Part shown: piece after piece, positions 1-7,706 of the stretch
Layout of the letters: every line of letters begins with the position of its first letter
Numbering within the stretch: the stretch's first letter is position 1
NCBI GenBank assembly: GCA_029263795.1
Contig: JAJUFI010000009.1
Location: 1-34,349 of the forward strand
Length of the DNA stretch: 34,349 bases
Source: Alcaligenaceae bacterium
GTDB lineage: Bacteria; Pseudomonadota; Gammaproteobacteria; Burkholderiales; Burkholderiaceae_B
Direction of reading: 5' to 3'
Position numbers and translations under genes: made by a program
The notes under the pieces: generated by a model
What the model was told of the DNA's origin: nothing
Database searches by the model: none
Seen by the model: the letters and a program-made list of their open reading frames with translations, nothing else

Positions 1-596
1 CTGCGCACCACACCATCCACGCCAATCAATTCCAGCATGTCGCGCCCGCCCAGATAGGCTTCGCGATAGAACTCGGTGAAATCTTCCGGGGCCACTGAGA
101 GCACAACCACGCCGGCAAACGAGCCGTCTGCGCGACTGATACGCAGCGACATGGGAATACGGACTTCTCCGGACACCCTTCCGACCACGGGGGGACTCAC
201 GAAAAGCGCATCTGACGTACTGTCGCGTTGAAAGGTGAAGAACTCGCGGTCAGCGTAATTTACCTGCACCCCGGGCTGAGTGGAGTCGACGACGTCGCCA
301 TTCTCGTCGGAAACATTGATGATGGTGAACATGTTTTCACGGATCAGGCCCTCTTCCAGCCAGCGTCCCAATTCAGTTTTCCCGCTGCGCACGGCCTGTT
401 CACGGACGAAGGACGCGAGTTGCTCGGCAGACTTTATGGTGCGATGAACTTGTTGTTCGAACGCAATGGCGAGGTTGAGATTCGCATCGCGCGCGGCGGC
501 GATTGCCTGTTTGCGCTCTGCGTCAATACGTTGCAGCGTGGCGAGCCAAATGCCGATCACCACTACTGCACACAGCAGGGCGACGAGCGCATTCAC
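1..596 (-). CDS. Membrane-bound Cache-domain sensor (N-terminal part; possibly a GGDEF or kinase sensor), truncated at window edge
   Basis: Minus-strand reading frame open from GTG at 596 to the window edge: VNALVALLCAVVVIGIWLATLQRIDAERKQ...NMFTIINVSDENGDVVDSTQPGVQVNYADREFFTFQRD...RIPMSLRISRADGSFAGVVVLSVAPEDFTEFYREAYLGGRDMLELIGVDGVVR. One TM helix then a Cache-like extracytoplasmic domain. Absent from the ORF track because it runs off the edge. See the finding on the in-frame stop upstream. Confidence 0.75.
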   Translation of the reverse strand, partial: MNALVALLCAVVVIGIWLATLQRIDAERKQAIAAARDANLNLAIAFEQQVHRTIKSAEQLASFVREQAVRSGKTELGRWLEEGLIRENMFTIINVSDENGDVVDSTQPGVQVNYADREFFTFQRDSTSDALFVSPPVVGRVSGEVRIPMSLRISRADGSFAGVVVLSVAPEDFTEFYREAYLGGRDMLELIGVDGVVR

Positions 597-694
597 TGGC
601 CCTGCGGAACGTTACCAGCCGGACAACATCGGATGAATCTCCTCTTTTTTGCAGCGATGTTACCGGTTCTGTGGTGCCTCCAGTATGGAGGATG

Positions 695-719
695 CCCGAC
701 TTAGAAAGTCGGGTTATTT
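695..719 (+). terminator. Hairpin followed by T-rich tract
   Basis: CCCGACT-tagaa-AGTCGGG (695-713) followed by ttatttt on the + strand; adjacent second hairpin CCTCC-agtat-GGAGG (677-691). Confidence 0.4.
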
Positions 720-1987
720 TAGGTCGAATTTTTAGAACCAGATGAAATAAATGAGCGCTGCAACCAGTGCCGCACCCCTTCCGCTGCCCACCGCCCCTGA
801 GCGAGGCAGGCACTTAGGAGATAGCCACCGGTGGGGGCCTCCCAATCGAGCATTTCCCCCGCAGCAAAAGTGCCCGGCAATGACGTGAACATCAGATGGT
901 CGTCCAGCGCTTCAAATCTGACGCCACCCGCGGTGCTTATGGCTTCGTGCAGAGGACGGGGCGCCGTCAGCTCCACAGGCAGTGCCTTGATGGCCCGGGC
1001 AACCAAGATGGCATCCCCATAGCCCTGTGGGCCAAGACTTTCCCTGAGCAAAGCAGCCTTCACACCCTTCACCCCGAGCCTGCTCTGCAGATGACTGGAC
1101 ATGGAACGTGAACCGCGCGGCCGCGCCAGTTCCTGAAACACGTTTTCCACACTGCGCCCGGGGGTCAGGTCCAGCTCCACCTTCACAGACCCGGTGCGGG
1201 CCAGGGTATCACGCAAGGGGCGCGACAGGGCGTAAATCAGGCTGCCTTCCACACCGTATTGGGTCACGATGAATTCCCCTTGCCGACTGTGCCGCACACC
1301 ATCCGCATCGGTAAAGGAAAGCACCACCGGCTTGACCTGTGCGCCGGCGAAACGCTCCTGCAAATGAGGACTCCAGTCCACCTGGAAACCACAGTTCGCA
1401 GTTTGCAACGGTGCGATGCTTACGCCCCGGGCTTCAAGCCACGGGACCCAGGCGCCGTCAGACCCCAACTGGGGCCAGCTGGCACCCCCGAGCGCCAGTA
1501 TGGTGGCGCCCGCCTGGACCGCAACTTCACCGTCCGGTACGGTGAACAGCAGTGCGCCAGCCTCATTCCACCCCTGCCAGCGATGCCTGAGTCTGAAACT
1601 CACACCCAGCCCGCGCAGACGCTGCACCCAGGCGCGCAATAAGGGGGCCGCCTTCATGTCCACCGGAAAAACTCTGCCGGAAGAACCCTTGAAGGTTTCC
1701 ACGCCCAGGCCAGCAGCCCAGGCACGGATGGACTCTGGGGGGAAGGCATCCAGCACTGGCTTCAGGCGTTCACTGCGCTCACCAAAGCGGGTAACGAACT
1801 GCGCATAGTCTTCGCCGTGGGTAAGGTTCAACCCACCAATGCCTGCCCGCAGGAACTTCCGTCCCAGCGACGGTTTGGCCTCAAAGACCGTCACCGCAAG
1901 CCCTGCATGCGCCAGCACTTCTGCCGACATCAGGCCCGCAGGGCCGCCGCCGATGATGGCGATTTCGAGGTTTTCCAGTTCGGTCAT
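719..1987 (-). CDS. HI0933/YhiN-family NAD(P)/FAD-dependent oxidoreductase (flavoprotein)
   Basis: MTELENLEIAIIGGGPAGLMSAEVLAHAGLAVTVFEAKPSLGRKFLRAGIGGLNLTHGE; Rossmann GGGPAG and the characteristic GRKFLRAGIGGLNLT; C-terminal TFAAGEMLDWEAPTGGYLLSACLAQG. Start chosen at the ATG at 1987 rather than the longer ORF start at 2032. Confidence 0.9.
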   Translation of the reverse strand: MTELENLEIAIIGGGPAGLMSAEVLAHAGLAVTVFEAKPSLGRKFLRAGIGGLNLTHGEDYAQFVTRFGERSERLKPVLDAFPPESIRAWAAGLGVETFKGSSGRVFPVDMKAAPLLRAWVQRLRGLGVSFRLRHRWQGWNEAGALLFTVPDGEVAVQAGATILALGGASWPQLGSDGAWVPWLEARGVSIAPLQTANCGFQVDWSPHLQERFAGAQVKPVVLSFTDADGVRHSRQGEFIVTQYGVEGSLIYALSRPLRDTLARTGSVKVELDLTPGRSVENVFQELARPRGSRSMSSHLQSRLGVKGVKAALLRESLGPQGYGDAILVARAIKALPVELTAPRPLHEAISTAGGVRFEALDDHLMFTSLPGTFAAGEMLDWEAPTGGYLLSACLAQGRWAAEGVRHWLQRSFISSGSKNST

Positions 1988-2027
1988 AAGGGTGTCTTCG
2001 GGAAGCAGGGTGCAAATCATAATGCAC

Positions 2028-2056
2028 TGCACCCGATTTCATTCCTTCCGGGTGCA
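2028..2056. promoter_or_regulatory. Perfect 8-bp inverted repeat in divergent promoter region
   Basis: TGCACCCG (2028-2035) - 13 nt - CGGGTGCA (2049-2056), between divergent genes starting at 1987(-) and 2114(+). Confidence 0.4.
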
Positions 2057-2113
2057 AGGGTATGCTTGGCCATTCCTTTCAACTGGCCATCGTTTTTCAA
2101 TTCAGAGGAACCC

Positions 2114-2863
2114 ATGAGCAGCAGCCTACGCGAGCCCTTCACTCTTTCCGAACTTTCCTCCGCCTATCGGACGGCAGCTGAGCGCGAGGCACAGCGCATC
2201 AGCCAGGGTGCGAGCACCACCGGCTACAAGGTGGGCTTCACCAATACGCGTAACTGGGCGCAGATGGGTGCAACGGAACCAATGTGGGGTGCCATGTACG
2301 ATGACACCGTTACACACTTGGCGGGCGGCACTGGCCACTACTCGCTTGCCGGCTTGATGGGCCCGCGCATTGAACCGGAAATCGTGCTGCATTTCCACAA
2401 AGCCCCTGCACCGGATGCGAGCCTGGAGCAGATTCTGGAATGCGTGGACTGGCTGGCCCAGGGTTATGAAATTGTGCTCACCCCCGCCGACGGCGTACCT
2501 CCGACAGTGCCGCAGGCCATTGCCAATGGCGGCATGCACGGCGCACTGGTGATTGCGGAACGCCGCGCTGTGGAAGATCTGGGCCCCGGCCTGACCAACC
2601 GCCTTGCCGAAGTGAAATTGGAACTGCGCTGCGATGGTGAAACCAAGGACAGCGGTTCAGGCGCAAACGTGCTGGGCAACCCCCTGAATGCCGTTGTGCA
2701 CCTGATGAGGGGCCTGCAGCGTGAGGGCTGGCCCCCAGTGGGCCCCGGTTCACTTGTCACCACCGGCACATTGACGGCTGCCTTCCCGATTGCACCCGGC
2801 CAACGCTGGACCACCGAACTGTCCGGCCTGCCGCTGCCAAACCTCGACGTCATGTTCGAGTGA
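2114..2863 (+). CDS. FAH-family 2-keto-4-pentenoate hydratase / 4-oxalocrotonate decarboxylase-like protein
   Basis: MSSSLREPFTLSELSSAYRTAAEREAQRISQGASTTGYKVGFTN...IEPEIVLHF...GGMHGALVIAERR...LGNPLNAVVHLMRGLQREGWPPVGPGSLVTTGTLTAAFPIAPGQRW; FAH fold motifs (EPE, GSLVTTGTLT). Start ATG 2114; the ORF track start at 1817 is too long. Confidence 0.88.
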   Translation: MSSSLREPFTLSELSSAYRTAAEREAQRISQGASTTGYKVGFTNTRNWAQMGATEPMWGAMYDDTVTHLAGGTGHYSLAGLMGPRIEPEIVLHFHKAPAPDASLEQILECVDWLAQGYEIVLTPADGVPPTVPQAIANGGMHGALVIAERRAVEDLGPGLTNRLAEVKLELRCDGETKDSGSGANVLGNPLNAVVHLMRGLQREGWPPVGPGSLVTTGTLTAAFPIAPGQRWTTELSGLPLPNLDVMFE

Positions 2864-2931
2864 TGCCGGGCCGGGCGCGCCCGGGCTGCGTCGCAAACCG
2901 ACGCGCCTGCGGCGCGCTGCCAGAGCGATGC

Positions 2932-4092
2932 TTACCGGCCCATGGCCGCTGCGGGCTCGCTGGCGGACTGGATCTCGTCGACAGCCCGGGCCAGACGATT
3001 GACCGTACCGTCGATGTCGGCCCATTTATCCAGGCCGAACAGGCCGATGCGGAAGGTCTTGAAATCAGCCGGCTCCCCGCACTGCAAAGGTACACCGGCT
3101 GCCGCCTGCACACCTGCAGCGGCAAATTTCTTCGCTGACTGAATGCCGTCGTCGTCGGTATAGCAGACCACCACGCCGGGCGCTTCAAAACCGGGTGCCG
3201 CCACGCTGCGGAAGCCCTTTTCCCGCAACATGCTGCGTACACGATCGCCAAGCGTCTGTTGCGCTGTACGCAGATTCTCGAAGCCTCTTGACTCGGCCTC
3301 CGCCATGACATCGCGCAAGGTGAGCAAAGAGTCGGTCGGCATGGTGGCGTGGTAGGCAAAACCACCCTGCTCGTAACTTTGCATGATCTGCAGCCACTTG
3401 CGCAGGTCACAGGCGAAACTGGTGCTGGCGGTGGAATCAATACGCCGGCGCGCCTCTTCCCCCAGCATGACCAGCCCGGCGCAGGCCGGCCCGGACCAGC
3501 CCTTCTGGGGCGCGCTGATGAGAATATCCACGCCCACAGCCTGCATGTCCACCCAGATGGCTCCCGAAGCAATGCAGTCCAGCACGAACATACCACCATG
3601 CTCATGAACGGCATCGGCCACAGCGCGGAGATAATCTTGCGGCAGCATGATGCCCGACGCTGTTTCCACATGGGCGGCAAATACCAGATCAGGCTTCTGT
3701 TCGCGAATCGCGGCAACGACTTCGCCGATGGGAGGCGGTGCAAAAGGCGCCTGAGGGTCGGCCTGTGTGCGCACAGCAGTCAGAACCGTGGTCTCGGCCG
3801 GGATGGAACCCATTTCGAATATCTGGCTCCAGCGGTAGCTGAACCAGCCATTGCGTATGACCATGCAGTGCCTGCCAGTGGCAAACTGTCGCGCAACGGC
3901 TTCCATAGCGTAGGTTCCGCTGCCCGGCACCACGATGGCGGCTTCCGCCTGGTAGACCTGTTTGAGGGTGCGGCTGATGTCGTTCATCACGCGCTGAAAG
4001 CGCTGCGACATATGATTCAGTGCGCGGTCTGTGTAGACCACCGAATATTCAAGCAGGCCGTCGGGATCCACATTGGGAAGCAAACCAGGCAT
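2932..4092 (-). CDS. Class V PLP-dependent aminotransferase
   Basis: MPGLLPNVDPDGLLEYSVVYTDRALNHMSQRFQRVMNDISRTLKQVYQ...VVPGSGTYAMEAVARQF...DCIASGAIWVDMQAVGVDILISAPQKGWSGPACAGLVMLG; PLP-lysine context SAPQKGWSGP typical of the AGXT/AEP transaminase-like class V fold. Confidence 0.88.
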   Translation of the reverse strand: MPGLLPNVDPDGLLEYSVVYTDRALNHMSQRFQRVMNDISRTLKQVYQAEAAIVVPGSGTYAMEAVARQFATGRHCMVIRNGWFSYRWSQIFEMGSIPAETTVLTAVRTQADPQAPFAPPPIGEVVAAIREQKPDLVFAAHVETASGIMLPQDYLRAVADAVHEHGGMFVLDCIASGAIWVDMQAVGVDILISAPQKGWSGPACAGLVMLGEEARRRIDSTASTSFACDLRKWLQIMQSYEQGGFAYHATMPTDSLLTLRDVMAEAESRGFENLRTAQQTLGDRVRSMLREKGFRSVAAPGFEAPGVVVCYTDDDGIQSAKKFAAAGVQAAAGVPLQCGEPADFKTFRIGLFGLDKWADIDGTVNRLARAVDEIQSASEPAAAMGR

Positions 4093-4220
4093 TGTGTTCT
4101 CCTGTTCTGGAAGATTGACTGCCCATTATTGAACGCGACAACAGTTTCGGCAATCAGCGATCCAGTCTCCCGGTGCAGCCATTCGCCGTAGGCGGGAATA
4201 CGTCTTGCGCCCTACCGCCC

Positions 4221-4247
4221 GGCGCAGGGTCATCCGGCCCCTGCGCC
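4221..4247. terminator. Stem-loop downstream of the aceE-like gene
   Basis: GGCGCAGGG-N9-CCCTGCGCC perfect 9-bp stem immediately 3' of the minus-strand CDS ending at 4263; no clear U-tract. Confidence 0.35.
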
Positions 4248-4262
4248 TGACAGCACGACGAA

Positions 4263-6956
4263 TCACAACGCCTTGAGCGCCGCGGCGGCAATGGAGTCTG
4301 CGTCCACCCCAAAATGCCGGCGCAGCCGTGCACGCGTATCGCTCAGGCCGAAGCCATCCGTGCCCAGGCAGCGGTAGTGGCGCCCTTCCGGCAGATAGGC
4401 ACGCACGGATTCGGGTACCAACCTCACATAGTCGCTTGCCGCGATGATGGGTCCTCCCGTTCCCGCCAGCACCCGGCGGATATGGCTGTTTTCCAGTGAT
4501 GCTTCGGCATCCTCAAGCCGCATGCCATCGCGCGCCAGCTCGCACCAGCTTGTGACGCTGATGACGTCCACGGACACTCCCTGGCCCGACAAAAGCCCGG
4601 CAGCGCGAATGACTTCAGTAAGAATCGCGCCCGACCCCATCAGAGTGACGCGGCGCGGTTCGTCACCCGCCCGACCCTGGGCGGGATAATGGCCGAAGCG
4701 GTAGGCACCCTTGATGATGTCGTCCTCCACTCCGGCAGGCAGCGCAGCCTGCACATAGTTTTCGTTCATGACGGTCAGGTAAAAGAACTCATCCTGCTGT
4801 TCCACCATCATGCGCTGCATTCCGTGAGCGATGATGACGGCCAGCTCCCCGGCAAAGGCAGGGTCATAGGAACGGCAGTTCGGAATGGTCATGGCCCAAA
4901 GGTGGCTGCTGCCATCCTGGTGTTGCAGGCCCTCGCCCGCCAGCGTCGTGCGCCCCGACGTGGCACCAATCAGGAAACCGCGCGGTTTCTGGTCGGCGGC
5001 CGCCCAGATCAAGTCGCCTATGCGCTGAAAGCCGAACATGGAGTAATAGATGTAAAAGGGCAGCATGGCCAGGCCGTGGACGCTGTAGCTCGTCGCAGCG
5101 GCAACCCAGCTGGAAATCGCACCTGCCTCGCTGATGCCTTCTTCCAGAATTTGCCCGTCCAGCGCTTCTCGGTAGCTCAGGATGGAACCTATGTCCTCGG
5201 GCTCATATTTCTGGCCAACACAGGAATAGATGCCTACCTGTTTGAAGAGGTTGGCCATACCGAAAGTCCGCGCTTCGTCAGCGACGATGGGCACGATGCG
5301 TGGGCCCAGGCTCTGGTCGCGCAGCAGGCTGCCCAGCATGCGTACGAACGCCATGGTGGTGGACATCTCCCTGTCGGAAGGCTCCATGGCAAAACGTGCA
5401 TAGCTTTCAATGGGCGGCACCGCGACTGGGTCGCAGGCCGTGTGGCGCGCTGGCAGACTGCCACCGAGCGCAGCCCGGCGCTCGCGCAGGTAACGCAATT
5501 CTGCGCTGTCAGCAGGCGGGCGGTAGAAGTCCAGCCTTAGTGCCTGCTCGTCGGAAAGCGGCAGAGCAAAACGGTCGCGGAATTGCAGAATATCGGTGTC
5601 CTCGAATTTTTTGTTGGAGTGGGTGTTCATGCGGCCTTGGCCAGCGCTGCCCATTCCATAGCCCTTCATGGTGTGAGCCAGGATCACGGTCGGCTTGCCC
5701 TCACTTGCCATGGCTGCCGCGTAGGCTGCGTAAACCTTCACCATGTCATGCCCGCCGCGGCGCAGGCGGTCGATGTCTTCGTCCGTCATGCCTTCCACCA
5801 GCCGCGCCAGGGAAGGGTCCTGCCCGAAGAAGTGCTCCCGGTTGTACCGGCCATCATTGGCCGCGAAGGTCTGCATCTGCCCATCCACCGTGGCGGCCAG
5901 GGCCCGCATCAGGACGCCGTCCTTGTCACGGGCGAATAGGCCATCCCAGTCACTGCCCCACAACAACTTTATGACGTTCCAGCCCGCACCCAGGAATAGG
6001 CGTTCAAGTTCGTCAACCACCTTGAAATTGCCACGCACCGGGCCATCCAGACGCTGCAGATTGCAGTTCACCACCCATACCAGGTTGTCCAGACGTTCCC
6101 GCGCTGCCAGGGTGAGTGCGCTCATGGACTCGGGTTCGTCCATCTCGCCATCGCCGAACACACCCCAGACTTTGCGGCCGCTGCAATCCAGCAAACCGCG
6201 GTGCGTGAGATAGTGCATGAAACGCGCCTGGTAAATGGAGCTGATCGGGCCTATGCCCATGGACCCGGTGGGAAATTGCCAGAAATCGGACATCAGCCAG
6301 GGGTGGGGGTAGCTGCTCAGCCCACGTGCCCCGGCTTCCGGGCCACCGAGTTCCTGGCGGTAATGAGCCAGATCTGCTTCAGTGAGCCGCCCTTCCAGAA
6401 AGGCGCGGGCATAGACACCTGGTGCACTGTGCGGTTGCAGGAAGACCAAGTCACCGCCAAACCCGCCCGGCCTGGTGTCACGCGCCCGGAAAAAATGGTT
6501 GAAACCCACTTCGAACAGTTCCGCCGCACTGGCGAAGCTGGCGATATGCCCGCCCAACTCGCCGTAAGCCGCGTTCGCCCGCAGAACCATCGCAAGCGCG
6601 TTCCAGCGGATCATCGCGCACAGACGCTGTTCCATGGCAAGGTCACCGGGATAAGGTGGCTGGCGGTCGGCGGGAATGGTATTCACGTAGGGCGTTCCCA
6701 ACAGCGGACGCCAGCCCACCTTGAGATGCACCGCCAGCCGGTGCAGTTCGTCCAGCATGAAGGCCGCCCGTTGCGAACCATGCACCGCGGCCAGCGCCAT
6801 GAAGGCCTCCCGCCATTCGGCGGTTTCCTCGGGGTCTGCATCCTGGGTGACGGGGTGCAGTTCCGCATCTCCCGAAGCGTACGTTTGACCCGGTTCACCA
6901 TAAGGCGATTGGGCTGCCTGATTGAACAGTGATTGAAAGTCGGTGATGGCGTTCAT
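4263..6956 (-). CDS. Homodimeric pyruvate dehydrogenase E1-like 2-oxoacid dehydrogenase component
   Basis: About 897 aa from ATG 6956: SYPHPWLMSDFWQFPTGSMGIGPISSIYQARFMHYL...KVWGVFGDGEMDEPESMSALTLAARERLDNLVWVVNCNLQRLDGPVRGN...LEEGISEAGAISSWVAAATSYS; AceE family. No E2/E3 gene adjacent, so the symbol is left blank. Confidence 0.92.
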   Translation of the reverse strand: MNAITDFQSLFNQAAQSPYGEPGQTYASGDAELHPVTQDADPEETAEWREAFMALAAVHGSQRAAFMLDELHRLAVHLKVGWRPLLGTPYVNTIPADRQPPYPGDLAMEQRLCAMIRWNALAMVLRANAAYGELGGHIASFASAAELFEVGFNHFFRARDTRPGGFGGDLVFLQPHSAPGVYARAFLEGRLTEADLAHYRQELGGPEAGARGLSSYPHPWLMSDFWQFPTGSMGIGPISSIYQARFMHYLTHRGLLDCSGRKVWGVFGDGEMDEPESMSALTLAARERLDNLVWVVNCNLQRLDGPVRGNFKVVDELERLFLGAGWNVIKLLWGSDWDGLFARDKDGVLMRALAATVDGQMQTFAANDGRYNREHFFGQDPSLARLVEGMTDEDIDRLRRGGHDMVKVYAAYAAAMASEGKPTVILAHTMKGYGMGSAGQGRMNTHSNKKFEDTDILQFRDRFALPLSDEQALRLDFYRPPADSAELRYLRERRAALGGSLPARHTACDPVAVPPIESYARFAMEPSDREMSTTMAFVRMLGSLLRDQSLGPRIVPIVADEARTFGMANLFKQVGIYSCVGQKYEPEDIGSILSYREALDGQILEEGISEAGAISSWVAAATSYSVHGLAMLPFYIYYSMFGFQRIGDLIWAAADQKPRGFLIGATSGRTTLAGEGLQHQDGSSHLWAMTIPNCRSYDPAFAGELAVIIAHGMQRMMVEQQDEFFYLTVMNENYVQAALPAGVEDDIIKGAYRFGHYPAQGRAGDEPRRVTLMGSGAILTEVIRAAGLLSGQGVSVDVISVTSWCELARDGMRLEDAEASLENSHIRRVLAGTGGPIIAASDYVRLVPESVRAYLPEGRHYRCLGTDGFGLSDTRARLRRHFGVDADSIAAAALKAL

Positions 6957-7045
6957 GGCTGACCTCGAATTAACTCTCATGCTTTCATTCTGCGCCACAA
7001 AGCACCGAATTTGCTTCTGAAACCTGCCCCCAAAACCAAACATCG

Positions 7046-7060
7046 CAGCATAAAATGCTG
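7046..7060. promoter_or_regulatory. Perfect palindrome in aceE-like/lrp divergent intergenic region
   Basis: CAGCAT-AAA-ATGCTG between the divergent starts at 6956(-) and 7101(+). Confidence 0.5.
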
Positions 7061-7100
7061 ATCACAACACAATTACCAGAACAAAATTCTAGTAGACATA

Positions 7101-7565
7101 ATGAAGTTGGACTCCACCGACTTGAAGATCCTGGACGAGCTGCAGCGCGACGGTTCACTGAGCAATGTGGAACTGGCGCGTCGCGTTCATCTTTCGCCCT
7201 CTCCATGCCTTGCCCGCGTCAAGGCGCTGGAGGCGGCCGGCATTATCGAACGCTATGTCGCCATCGCCAATGCCGCCGCACTGGGGCTGGGCCTCAACGT
7301 CTTCATTTCCATCAGCCTGAAGTCCCAGGAAAAAGCCGCCCTGAATCTATTCGAAAAACGGATCTGCGAGCACGAGGAGGTCATGGAGTGCTATCTCATG
7401 ACTGGCGATTCGGATTATCTGATCCGGGTCGCCGTACGCGATATCGCTGCCCTGGAACGCTTCATCATCGAGCAGCTCACCCCTATTCCAGGCATCGACA
7501 AGATTCGCTCGAGCTTTGCGCTCAAACAGGTGTCTTACAAGACAGCCCTTCCCCTGGGGCTATGA
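7101..7565 (+). CDS. Lrp/AsnC-family transcriptional regulator
   Basis: MKLDSTDLKILDELQRDGSLSNVELARRVHLSPSPCLARVKALEAAGIIERYVAIANAAALGLGLNVFISISL; canonical Lrp HTH plus RAM-type C-terminus. Confidence 0.95.
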   Translation: MKLDSTDLKILDELQRDGSLSNVELARRVHLSPSPCLARVKALEAAGIIERYVAIANAAALGLGLNVFISISLKSQEKAALNLFEKRICEHEEVMECYLMTGDSDYLIRVAVRDIAALERFIIEQLTPIPGIDKIRSSFALKQVSYKTALPLGL

Positions 7566-7706
7566 GCCGCCGACCAGCAAAGTTGACCTGCGCGGGCCGC
7601 CAGCCGGCTCGCGCGGCATGATGCTTGCACGGGTCCGACTCCATTGCCGCGCTTGCCCCAACCCTTCCGGTAAAGAAGCAAGCCGTACAAATAACGGAGC
7701 CCCATC

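Noticed and set aside
2871-2884. CCGGGCGCGCCCGG palindrome between convergent genes
   Set aside because: Perfect 14-bp palindrome, but in a very GC-rich 68-nt convergent gap without a U-tract; not distinctive enough to call an operator or terminator.
3349-4191. 280-aa plus-strand ORF across the aminotransferase
   Set aside because: Antisense to a well supported class V aminotransferase; no family resemblance.
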